Assembly (NCBI GenBank): GCA_910587875.1
Contig: CAJUOD010000002.1
Location: forward strand, 6,556 to 70,555
Direction of reading: 5' to 3'
DNA length: 64,000 nucleotides
DNA from: an uncultured Oscillibacter sp.
GTDB lineage: Bacteria > Bacillota > Clostridia > Oscillospirales > Oscillospiraceae
A program made the position numbers and the translations under genes. The notes under the pieces were generated by a model, which was not told the origin of the DNA, did not search any database, and saw only the letters and a list, made by a program, of their open reading frames with translations. Positions within the stretch are counted from its first letter, which is position 1. Every line of letters starts with the position of its first letter. Positions 7,092 through 14,578 of this stretch are shown piece after piece.

Positions 7092-8274
7092 AAAAAGAAG
7101 CGGACGGGCCGCCTCTGGGGACGGGTCCATCCGAAAGAAGATCGTGAAGAAGAACGGAAAAGAGTATACATACTGGGAGGCCCGCTACACCTGCGGCTTC
7201 GATCCCAAGACGGGGAAGCAGAAGCAGCACTCCATCTCCGGGAAAACCCAGGCCGAGGTTGCCCAGAAGCTCCGGGAGATCACGGCGGAGATTGGGCAGG
7301 GCACATTCAAAGAAGCCTGCAAGCTGACGGTGGGGGAGTGGAGTATTATTTGGGATAAGGATTACCTGATCGGCGTAAAACCACGGACCCAGGAGGCTTA
7401 CAGAAGTATTCTATGCACCCATATTCGGCCGGAGCTTGGAGCGATTAAGCTGGAGGTTTTGAATGCTCACACAATCCAACACTTTTACAACGGCCTTTTT
7501 CAAAAAGGGCTTTCGGCAAAGACAGTAAAAAATGTCCATGGTGTGCTTCATGAGTTGCTCCAGCAGGCGGTCAGAATTGGATACTTGCGTGTGAATCCTT
7601 CTGATTCCTGCACTCTCCCGCGAGTCGTAAAGAAGGAAATCAAGCCGTTGGGTGATGATGCCATCCGGCAGTTCCTGGAGGCAATTCAAGGTCATCGGTT
7701 TGAGATTCTTCTAATGGTTACTCTTTTCACGGGGCTGCGGGAAGGCGAAGTACTTGGGCTCTCCTGGGACCGTGTGGACTTCGACAAGGGCACGCTACTG
7801 ATTGACCAGCAGCTCCAGCGGGCAAAAGATGAAACCGGGAAACGTCGCTACAGTCTTGTGTCTCTGAAAAACGATAAGTGGCGGCGAATCACGCCCGCCG
7901 ACTTCGTGATGGAACTGCTCCGCCGCCAGTGGAGCCGACAGGTGGAGTGGCGCCTTCGGGCGGGCCCGGCCTGGGAGGACAGCGGCCTTGTGTTCACCAA
8001 TGAGTTGGGGGAACATCTTTCTCCGTACACCGTCTATCATAACTTTAAGCGCCTGGCTGCCTCCATCGGCCTTCCAGAAGCTAGGGTCCATGACCTTCGC
8101 CATAGCTACGCCGTTGCCGCAATCAAAAGTGGGGACGACATCAAGACCGTCCAGGGCAACCTGGGACACGCTACGGCATCCTTTACGCTGGATGTCTACG
8201 GCCATGTGACGGACCAGATGAAGCGGGACAGCGCGGAGAGGATGCAGAAGTTCATCAAGAGCGTTTCCGGCTGA
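7078..8274 (+). CDS. int: Tn916-type integrase of the left element (398 aa)
   Basis: I place the start at ATG 7078 (MPRGKKRSGRAASGDGSIRK) because GGAAGGAGG stands nine bases ahead. Residues 10-60 form the AP2-like arm-binding domain (YWEARYTCGFDPKTGKQKQ), 65-170 the core-binding domain, 180-390 the catalytic domain with Arg221 (TGLREGE), His338/Arg341/His342 (HDLRHSY), His364 (LGHATA) and the Tyr374 nucleophile (DVYGH). It lies 79 bases from the 46-bp tRNA-Pro repeat at 8353, as expected for an enzyme that integrates into that tRNA gene. Confidence 0.93.
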   Translation: MPRGKKRSGRAASGDGSIRKKIVKKNGKEYTYWEARYTCGFDPKTGKQKQHSISGKTQAEVAQKLREITAEIGQGTFKEACKLTVGEWSIIWDKDYLIGVKPRTQEAYRSILCTHIRPELGAIKLEVLNAHTIQHFYNGLFQKGLSAKTVKNVHGVLHELLQQAVRIGYLRVNPSDSCTLPRVVKKEIKPLGDDAIRQFLEAIQGHRFEILLMVTLFTGLREGEVLGLSWDRVDFDKGTLLIDQQLQRAKDETGKRRYSLVSLKNDKWRRITPADFVMELLRRQWSRQVEWRLRAGPAWEDSGLVFTNELGEHLSPYTVYHNFKRLAASIGLPEARVHDLRHSYAVAAIKSGDDIKTVQGNLGHATASFTLDVYGHVTDQMKRDSAERMQKFIKSVSG

Positions 8275-8275
8275 T

Positions 8276-8294
8276 AAGGGAAAACAAAGGGAAA
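8276..8294. repeat. Two short direct repeats AAGGGAAA beside the left element's att site
   Basis: AAGGGAAA recurs with an 11-bp period between the int stop and the att repeat, where Tn916-like integrases have arm-type sites. The assignment is inference. Confidence 0.35.
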
Positions 8295-8315
8295 CCGAGT
8301 TTCCACAGGGGACAG

Positions 8316-8345
8316 AAAAACCCTGGAACCATTGCAGTTCCAGGG
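8316..8345 (-). terminator. Terminator for leftward transcription from the second element
   Basis: A perfect 9-bp stem (CCCTGGAAC / GTTCCAGGG) is followed on the minus strand by TTTTT. It would stop transcripts from the minus-strand genes at 8530-9308 before they enter the left int gene. Confidence 0.55.
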
Positions 8346-8352
8346 TTCCCCA

Positions 8353-8398
8353 GTGGTCCGAGTGGCGGGATTTGAACCCACGGCCTCATGGTCCCGAA
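8353..8398. repeat. att copy: 46-bp repeat of the 3' half of tRNA-Pro
   Basis: The bases are identical to 22853-22898, which are the 3' half of the intact tRNA-Pro(CGG) gene from the CCA end to the anticodon loop. Identity stops at 8399. It separates the left element (integrase at 7078-8274) from the second element and serves as junction of both. Confidence 0.9.
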
Positions 8399-8512
8399 GT
8401 CCAGTCTAAAGTTCCGTTGAACTCTTTCGGGTCCGTTTGACGCTCTTTTCTACGGAACTAGAGGTATATGCGTTCTACCTTCTCCGTTGTTTCCACGCGG
8501 ATTTTTCCTGTC

Positions 8513-8534
8513 GTGGGTCAAGTTGTGGGTCAAG
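8513..8534. repeat. GTGGGTCAAG direct repeat pair, left end of second element
   Basis: Two copies with a 12-bp period (8513-8522, 8525-8534). A matching GTGGGTC pair with the same period lies at 22758-22777 at the other end of the element. Placement at both ends inside the att repeats fits integrase arm-binding sites. Confidence 0.55.
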
Positions 8535-8772
8535 AGGCGAACGAAGGACGAACATCACTCAGTGGAAGGCCAAGTCTTGAGGCTTTGTCCCGCTCATAGG
8601 TTATCCGAGTAACCTCCTCAATAAATTGCCGCTCCTTTTGGTCAGCACTGGCCCAGCGGACATCGTATTTCCGACAAAGCCAAAAGAAGATTTCATAGAA
8701 ACGTTCCGTCTCCGGATCTTTACGGCAGTACCACTCTGCGTCGGTATGAGGCCGTTCTATGTTCGATATCAT
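8530..8772 (-). CDS. Hypothetical protein (80 aa)
   Basis: ATG 8772 follows GGAGGGTTTAGC. The product is charged and helical with a Trp/Cys-rich centre (EIFFWLCRKYDVRW) and a VTRITYERDKASRLG helix. No family is recognised. It lies 20 bases behind the GNAT-like gene and is probably co-transcribed with it; the stop falls within the arm-type repeat. Confidence 0.6.
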   Translation of the reverse strand: MISNIERPHTDAEWYCRKDPETERFYEIFFWLCRKYDVRWASADQKERQFIEEVTRITYERDKASRLGLPLSDVRPSFAS

Positions 8773-8792
8773 GCTAAACCCTCCTTGTAAAT

Positions 8793-9308
8793 TCAGACAA
8801 GATAGGTGAAAAATATTCGCTTTGCCGCTTCATCCGCAATCAGGTATCTGGGAGCAGAGGATTCAAATGAAGGCAGCTGGACTGCCCCAAAATCTTTTTC
8901 GTAGTGACGTGCCAATTCTGTTGTTTTAGCCTCAAGCACTACGTCCCCAGCTAGACCATGGTCTATGGAAAGTTTGATGCCATATGCGATCATCAGCCGT
9001 CCGATACCCCTGTATTCGGGTACCCCGCCGTCGAGGGTTGGGTTGGAGGCCGGGTGAGCTTCCATATAGACAAGGTGGACAATCAGGGCATTTTCAAGAA
9101 TTTCATATGCTCCCAAGGCTATCAGTTTTTCATTTACCTTTGCGGCATATCTTTCAAACCGCTCGTCCTGCAGATACTCACTTGTCCATGACGTTTGCCA
9201 TATCGGAGGGGAATTTGTATTATCCGCATCCTGCCAGGTCATCCGTTGAATAGATACGGGAACCGTCTGGTTTGCATTATCGTATACAAAAGGCTTGAAT
9301 AGCATCAT
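8793..9308 (-). CDS. GNAT-like acetyltransferase (about 171 aa)
   Basis: The start is taken at 9308 (MMLFKPFVYDN) after GAGGTGGG; ATG 9305 is equally possible. The central and C-terminal part follows the GNAT layout: a strand (NALIVHLVYMEAHP), the acetyl-CoA loop region (YRGIGRLMIAYGIKLS, Arg/Gly-x-Gly/Ala-like), VVLEAKTTELARHYEKDFGAV. This last piece matches motif B, where the neighbour loses its phosphopantetheine contact. The substrate is unknown. The acetyl-CoA loop is shorter than standard, so it is only GNAT-like. Confidence 0.6.
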   Translation of the reverse strand: MMLFKPFVYDNANQTVPVSIQRMTWQDADNTNSPPIWQTSWTSEYLQDERFERYAAKVNEKLIALGAYEILENALIVHLVYMEAHPASNPTLDGGVPEYRGIGRLMIAYGIKLSIDHGLAGDVVLEAKTTELARHYEKDFGAVQLPSFESSAPRYLIADEAAKRIFFTYLV

Positions 9309-9402
9309 ACCCACCTCGAATCTTAGTATACCATATTTCCTTCTCAAGTGGAAGAACAAAAAAGACTCCTTGATGAATTTTCCTATGGGGATATAAACCC
9401 AG

Positions 9403-9429
9403 CAAAATTTGCGTCGCTATAAACAAAGA
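9403..9429 (-). repeat. Element motif, copy 1 (TTTGTTTATAG-type)
   Basis: Read on the minus strand, TTTGTTTATAGCGACGC followed by AAATTTTG. The same motif recurs at 18706-18731 and 21105-21131 in the same orientation. This copy is about 100 bases before the GNAT-like gene, so it may be a promoter or regulator site; alternatively a recombination site. Confidence 0.55.
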
Positions 9430-9568
9430 AAAGGCCGACGAAAAAAGAGAACTCAGGAAATCCAACTCGTGCCCATAATCCTCTGGACTTTCGCCCGTGA
9501 TTCTGGTATGGTATATCGCTGGGAGGCGAAGACATGCCGTGCCAGAGGAACTCCAACAGAATACATCT

Positions 9569-9606
9569 AAAGCGGCTGTTTCTCCATCGTGGGAACAGCC
9601 GCTTTT
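9569..9606 (+). terminator. Rho-independent terminator before the serine recombinase
   Basis: AAGCGGCTGTT pairs with AACAGCCGCTT and TTTTCC follows. A possible 27-codon frame (ATG 9534 after GGGAGG) ends within it, which would suit a leader peptide, but nothing else supports that peptide. Confidence 0.65.
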
Positions 9607-9684
9607 CCATCCTCTGAGATAATTTCAAATTGTACAACTCCATGGCTCCTCTAAAATGAACCTATCAAAAGAAGGAGGAGCGAT

Positions 9685-10266
9685 ATGGAATACGGATATG
9701 TTCGGGTTTCAACCAAAGAGCAGAACGAGGACCGGCAGATGGTCGCCATGCGGGAATTCGGTATCAAGGACGGCGGCATCGTTCTGGATAAGCAAAGCGG
9801 CAAAGACTTTGAGCGCCCCGGGTACCGACGGTTGATACGCAGGCTGAAAGCCGGAGACACCCTTGTCATCAAGAGCATCGACCGGCTGGGGCGCAACTAC
9901 GATGAAATTTTGGAACAGTGGCGGCTGCTGACTAAGGAAAAGCTGGTGGACATCGTAGTGCTTGATATGCCTCTGCTGGACACCCGCCAGGGACGGGACC
10001 TCACAGGGGTATTGATTGCCGACATTGTACTCCAGCTGTTGAGCTACGTGGCTCAGACAGAACGAGAGTTCAACCGCCAGCGGCAGACCGAGGGAATCGC
10101 GGCGGCGAAGGCCAGGGGCGTTCACTTCGGGCGAAAGTTCAAGGACCGGGGCGAAAACTACAAGTCTGTCATGGCCGCATGGCGCAGGGGAGAGCTGTCC
10201 GGCAGGGCGGCGGCCAGGGAACTAGGCGTAGCCCACGGGACCTTCCAGCGGTGGTGCAGGGAGTAG
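9685..10266 (+). CDS. Small serine recombinase, resolvase/invertase family (193 aa)
   Basis: ATG 9685 follows AAGGAGGAG. The catalytic N-terminal domain has YVRVSTKEQNEDRQ with the nucleophilic Ser, VIKSIDRLGRNYDE and QTEREFNRQRQTEGIAAAKARG, all standard for resolvases. Residues about 150-193 form the C-terminal helix-turn-helix (GELSGRAAARELGVAHGTFQRW). This is the length of Hin/Gin-type enzymes. It directly precedes the surface-protein block. I found no clear inverted pair that it could flip; the three TTTGTTTATAG motifs are direct, not inverted. Confidence 0.92.
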   Translation: MEYGYVRVSTKEQNEDRQMVAMREFGIKDGGIVLDKQSGKDFERPGYRRLIRRLKAGDTLVIKSIDRLGRNYDEILEQWRLLTKEKLVDIVVLDMPLLDTRQGRDLTGVLIADIVLQLLSYVAQTEREFNRQRQTEGIAAAKARGVHFGRKFKDRGENYKSVMAAWRRGELSGRAAARELGVAHGTFQRWCRE

Positions 10267-10319
10267 TGTTTGGTCTATAAAGCGTGGGTTGCGGTCCATG
10301 CAGAAAGAGCCATGGTGTT

Positions 10320-10360
10320 GAGCAAGGTGACGCCGTTTTTAAGGACGGCGCGCCTTGCTC
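10320..10360. terminator. Long imperfect hairpin after the serine recombinase
   Basis: GAGCAAGGTGACGCCGT pairs with ACGGCGCGCCTTGCTC around an A/T loop. There is no long T run, so it may be a terminator or a structural boundary before the RCC1-SLH gene. Confidence 0.45.
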
Positions 10361-10568
10361 TTGTCTATTATGACAGAAAAATTTTAGCATATTCGTCAAA
10401 ATAAAGCAATAGGGAAAATGGCTTACAACCCACACGTTGTAGTCCACTCAGTCAAGGCCAGAATGCCATGTAAAATACATATTTTTGTTTGAGGGTGATA
10501 TTCAAAACGATTTAGAGAATACAGGCATAGATACCTTGAACCAATTTTTGATCTTGGAGGAGAGGAAA

Positions 10569-12197
10569 ATGAAAAAGCAAGCTCTGAGTGTAATGATATC
10601 TATAGCAATTGTTTTCCCTTTTTTATCAACGCAAGCGGAAGCCTACCATACAGGCAGAGCGGAAGAGTATCCGGCTATCAGTGCAGGGGATTATAGTTCC
10701 TTGGCAATTAAAGAGGATAATTCTCTTTGGGCCTGGGGCAGTTCCGTCAAACAGTCGGATCTTGCGTCCAGCAGCACGCCGAGTAAAATCATGGACCATG
10801 TGTTGTCCGTCAGCGCAGGAGCGCACCACACCCTGATCGTCAAGGCAGATGGTACGCTCTGGGCCATGGGCGGCTTTAATACGGACGGACTTCTTGGGGA
10901 CGGGACCACGGAGCCCCGTTATACTCCGGTAAAGGTCATGGACCATGTGGCGGCGGCCAGCGCAGGGCAATATAACAGCTTTGCGATTAAGACGGATGGA
11001 ACTCTTTGGGCCTGGGGGCGGAATTATGTATATGCGCTGGGTGATGGCACGGAAATAGATCGTCATTCTCCAGTCAAAGTACTTGATAATGTGAAAGCGG
11101 TCAGTTCTTCGGGCAGCGATACGATGGCGGTCAAGACCGATGGTACCCTTTGGGCGTGGGGAGATCAATTTTACCAGAACGATGGGAAAGGCGGTGCCCT
11201 CCATATTCCGACTAAAATCATGGATAATGTAAAAGATGTAAGTATAGGTTCAGCCGTGAGCGTGGTACTCAAAGAGGATGGTAGCGTTTGGACCTTTAGC
11301 GGCATGCCGAAGCCAGGACCGAATACGCCTAACAGCTGGGATATGGCTGTCCCAATCAAAGTGCTGGACAATGTAATCGATATCAGCTCAGGATATAAGC
11401 ATGCGCTGGCGCTTAAAGAAGATGGAACCCTTTGGTCCTGGTCAACGTGGGGAAAAGACAATAAGCGCGGTCAGTTAGGAACCGGAACTACCGAGGGCAC
11501 GGATGTTCCTACCAAGATTTTAGAAAATGTGACGTCGGTTTCCGCTGGCGGCGACCACAGTCTGGCGATCAAGAAAGACGGGAGCCTTTGGTCCTGGGGA
11601 TACAACCATCTGGGACAGGTTGGAGACGGGACGCACGAGAATTGTTTGACTCCTGTCAAAGTCATGGACGGGGTTCGCATCCGGCCCGATACGGCCAACA
11701 CACCCTCTGTCCCGACGAATAAGGGAAATTTTTCCGACGTCTCCCCTGACGCCTATTATGCCAATGCCGTAAAGTGGGCGGTGGAGAAAAAGATCACAAC
11801 AGGAAAGACTGCTACAACCTTCGCCCCCAACGATACCTGTACGGTCTCTCAAATCCTCACCTTCCTTTGGCGGGATAACGGACGGCCGGGCGAAAACGGC
11901 ACGGAACGGGAATCTGTCGCAGCCTGGGCCGACAATTTGGGGCTTGATGGCAATGATCTCAATAGGCCCTGCACCCGATCAGCGGCAACGATGTATATAT
12001 GGAAGGTGTCTGGGAGTCCTGCGCCCAAGGCTCCATCCTCTTTCCAGGATATTCCTGCCGGTGCGGATTACGCCGATGCTGTGGCTTGGGCGGTAGAAAG
12101 AGAACTTACCGGTGGCACGTCATCCGCCACCTTCAGCCCTGACGCAATCTGCACGCGCGGACAAATTATGACGTTCCTGTATCGTGCTATGGCATGA
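10569..12197 (+). CDS. Exported RCC1-repeat protein with C-terminal SLH domains (542 aa)
   Basis: I choose ATG 10569 because GGAGGAGAGG precedes it and a signal peptide follows (MKKQALSVMISIAIVFPFLS, cleavage near QAEA-Y). Seven blade repeats of the RCC1/alpha-tubulin-suppressor type cover about residues 35-380, each with a K-x-DG-x-LW-x-WG core. From about 385, SLH domains follow (FSDVSPDAYYANAVKWAVEK, ending QIMTFLYRAMA). SLH domains bind pyruvylated or related wall polymers, so the propeller would be displayed at the surface; such propellers bind proteins or glycans. It is the first gene of the cargo block. Confidence 0.88.
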   Translation: MKKQALSVMISIAIVFPFLSTQAEAYHTGRAEEYPAISAGDYSSLAIKEDNSLWAWGSSVKQSDLASSSTPSKIMDHVLSVSAGAHHTLIVKADGTLWAMGGFNTDGLLGDGTTEPRYTPVKVMDHVAAASAGQYNSFAIKTDGTLWAWGRNYVYALGDGTEIDRHSPVKVLDNVKAVSSSGSDTMAVKTDGTLWAWGDQFYQNDGKGGALHIPTKIMDNVKDVSIGSAVSVVLKEDGSVWTFSGMPKPGPNTPNSWDMAVPIKVLDNVIDISSGYKHALALKEDGTLWSWSTWGKDNKRGQLGTGTTEGTDVPTKILENVTSVSAGGDHSLAIKKDGSLWSWGYNHLGQVGDGTHENCLTPVKVMDGVRIRPDTANTPSVPTNKGNFSDVSPDAYYANAVKWAVEKKITTGKTATTFAPNDTCTVSQILTFLWRDNGRPGENGTERESVAAWADNLGLDGNDLNRPCTRSAATMYIWKVSGSPAPKAPSSFQDIPAGADYADAVAWAVERELTGGTSSATFSPDAICTRGQIMTFLYRAMA

Positions 12198-12218
12198 TCA
12201 GGTACGAGGAGAATGTAT

Positions 12219-13280
12219 ATGGCACGGATACGTTTTTACGTTTTGCTTCTTGCTTTACTAGTTTCGCTGACGGCCTGCGGGGAAAAGCCCGCGACAAACG
12301 CGGAAGATATTAGCGCTGCCCCCAAAGAGGAATTCACACCGGAAACTGCTCCGGAAACCATACCGGAAGCCGCCCCTGCATACCCCTCGGAGAAACCTGC
12401 CTGCAACCTAACCGGCCAGTGGAAGCAGATTAACGTTGAGGATGGAGACGAATACTACGGGGCCGTCCTGGATGACGAAAAAATTGAGCTCTATTGGATT
12501 TGCGACAATGGCGGAACTTACTACTTATATTGGGCTGGGTCGTATGTCACCCCGGAGATCATAGGGGAATCGTATACCTGGACCTCTCAAGTTGGCAGCC
12601 GCAGAACAGACATAGAGGCGATCGCTGCTTCCGATGGGGTCAAAGTATTCACATATGATGATTCAAGCGACCAGATCAGCTGTTCCGTCACGCATAAAGG
12701 AGTAGAAAGCACCATCACTTTGGAGCGAGGAGAATGGGCGCCGGGGTTACAAATCAGCAACGTTCCTGATGCGCTGAAGAGTGGCTTCGATCCGGCAACA
12801 AACCAGGTCCTTACATACGATGGAATTGTCTTTTCCTATCCGGCGTATTTTACCCACCGCATTGAAAATTCCTCCGATACTCCAAGCCTGGTGAGTTTCA
12901 ACCAGCCGGAACACCCCGATTATCATGCCTATCTCGAGTTGGACTCCCTGGGCTTCGCAGGGAGCTTAACGGAAGCAGCGTTTATGGAAAGAACACCTGG
13001 AGTCATTGATTCGCTAATAGAAGACGGAGGAGATAATATCTTTGACGCGGTGGTGAAGGAAACTACCGTTGCAGGACGTCCAGCCTTCATTTTTCATTAT
13101 AAAGGCTACAATCTTGGCGAAGGAGAAGTCCTTACAACGGTACACGAAGCCTTTATCTATAATCCACAGGCCGCAGACATTACATGGATTCAAGCTGCCC
13201 ATGGAAATGGGGATATGTCCGGCTATGATTATTCGGGAGACTTCTTAAAAATGCTAGAAATGGCTCAGCCGATATCCTGA
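12219..13280 (+). CDS. Lipoprotein of unknown function (353 aa)
   Basis: ATG 12219 is preferred to ATG 12213 by spacing from GAGGAG. The signal peptide ends in a lipobox, LVSLTAC, after about 17 hydrophobic residues; a Glu/Pro/Thr-rich linker (about 25-55) follows. The folded part has many aromatic and acidic residues; its last 160 residues (DGIVFSYPAYFTHRIENSSD, then VAGRPAFIFHYKGY) resemble the PsbP/DUF-type fold of wall-associated lipoproteins, which is a weak resemblance. It sits between the RCC1-SLH and TPR lipoprotein genes on the same strand. Confidence 0.75.
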   Translation: MARIRFYVLLLALLVSLTACGEKPATNAEDISAAPKEEFTPETAPETIPEAAPAYPSEKPACNLTGQWKQINVEDGDEYYGAVLDDEKIELYWICDNGGTYYLYWAGSYVTPEIIGESYTWTSQVGSRRTDIEAIAASDGVKVFTYDDSSDQISCSVTHKGVESTITLERGEWAPGLQISNVPDALKSGFDPATNQVLTYDGIVFSYPAYFTHRIENSSDTPSLVSFNQPEHPDYHAYLELDSLGFAGSLTEAAFMERTPGVIDSLIEDGGDNIFDAVVKETTVAGRPAFIFHYKGYNLGEGEVLTTVHEAFIYNPQAADITWIQAAHGNGDMSGYDYSGDFLKMLEMAQPIS

Positions 13281-13311
13281 TCGTCAAATAAAAAATCGAG
13301 GGGAACTTGAC

Positions 13312-14388
13312 ATGAAACGAATTTTCCTTTTGGTGCTGTCCCTTGTGCTTTTGCTGGGTGCTTGCGGACAAAAAAGCCCAACTTGGCAGGAACAATATGA
13401 TCTAGGTATCCGTTACTTATCGGAAGGAAACTACGAGGAAGCAATCATCGCCTTCACGGCGGCGATTGAAATTGACCCCAAACAGGCTCCCGCCTTTGTA
13501 GGCCGGGGCGACGCCTACGTCGGCTCCGGCGAGGCGGAAGAAATTCTGGAGGCGGCGCTGGCGGACTATGAGGCGGCCTTGGCGTTGGATGAAGCGGATG
13601 CCGCCGCGTGGCTGGGCAAAGCGGATATATTGATTCGTCAGGGAAAGTACGACGAGGCGGCAGAAGCTCTGGAAGAAGGCCTCGAAAAGTCCGGAAGTGA
13701 CCAAACAATTGCGGACAAGCTGGCGGAAATCAGAGAAGGTAAAATCACGGATTCCTCTGGGCACGTTCGCCGGAAGGATGGCTATGACAGCAGCGGAACA
13801 TTGGTTTGGTATCACGTCTATGAATATAACGAGGAGGGGAAGCGAAGTTCCATTACCTCTTATAACGCGCAAGGAGTCCAGACTGGACACATGGAGTATA
13901 TCCGCGATGAGGAGGGAAGGATGTTAAATCCAGAGACCTATAATGCGGAAACAGGTGAATTGAATGGCTATGGAGAACTGGAATATAACAAAGAGGGGCA
14001 GAATGTCAAATACTCGTACTATACGCGGGAAGGAATCCTGGCGTGGTATGAGACGCGCGAATATGGCAGCAACGGTAAACTTGTTCGCTCAGAACGCTAT
14101 AACGCGATAGAAAATCGGATAGATGACTATACGGAATATGACGACCAAGGAAACCGCACAAAATGTACCTTTTTTACTTCTGATGGAAATATAGGTGGAT
14201 ATCATAACTATGAACATGACAGCGCTGGACACGAGATCAAAGACAGCCAGTATGACGCAAACGGAAAATTGATAGCGTATCACGTCTACTTATATGATGA
14301 GAACGGCGAATTCATTGGTAGCGAAACCTATGATGGCGACGGCAGCCTTCAGTATTCTACCGGAATAGAACGGGAGGGCAGTACATGA
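13312..14388 (+). CDS. TPR-repeat lipoprotein with YD-like C-terminal repeats (358 aa)
   Basis: A lipobox (LLLGAC, Cys at about residue 18) ends the signal peptide. Residues about 27-140 are three TPR units (YLSEGNYEEAIIAFTAAIEI, ADYEAALALDEADAAAWLG, LIRQGKYDEAAEALEEGL). From about 150 to the end run repeats of about 27-30 residues with the pattern Y-x(3)-G-x(5)-Y-x-x-Y-x-E/D-x-G, seen in Rhs/YD and MORN_2 tail proteins. A binding or display scaffold on the outer face of the membrane is likely. The stop overlaps the next small gene as ATGA. Confidence 0.82.
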   Translation: MKRIFLLVLSLVLLLGACGQKSPTWQEQYDLGIRYLSEGNYEEAIIAFTAAIEIDPKQAPAFVGRGDAYVGSGEAEEILEAALADYEAALALDEADAAAWLGKADILIRQGKYDEAAEALEEGLEKSGSDQTIADKLAEIREGKITDSSGHVRRKDGYDSSGTLVWYHVYEYNEEGKRSSITSYNAQGVQTGHMEYIRDEEGRMLNPETYNAETGELNGYGELEYNKEGQNVKYSYYTREGILAWYETREYGSNGKLVRSERYNAIENRIDDYTEYDDQGNRTKCTFFTSDGNIGGYHNYEHDSAGHEIKDSQYDANGKLIAYHVYLYDENGEFIGSETYDGDGSLQYSTGIEREGST

Positions 14389-14540
14389 CAACCGGGCCAC
14401 GTATATTCTACAGCGGCCTGGCCCTGTTGGGCCTGACAGCGATGACTGCCATCCTCTTCCTTGTGAAAAGGTCGAGGTACATACCAGAAAACACCGTTTG
14501 TGAAAGCGCGGAGAGCCTGCCCCATACACAGAAAAATTGA
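14385..14540 (+). CDS. Single-span membrane protein (51 aa)
   Basis: ATG 14385 overlaps the TGA of the TPR lipoprotein, so it would be translated by coupling. One membrane helix (about residues 8-27, YSGLALLGLTAMTAILFLV) is followed by a basic KRSR stop-transfer and a short outer or inner tail. No family is known. It is easily missed because of its size. It may accompany the lipoprotein upstream. Confidence 0.6.
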   Translation: MTTGPRIFYSGLALLGLTAMTAILFLVKRSRYIPENTVCESAESLPHTQKN

Positions 14541-14578
14541 TTTATGAGGAAATCAATTTTTTATGGAGGAGTAAACTT

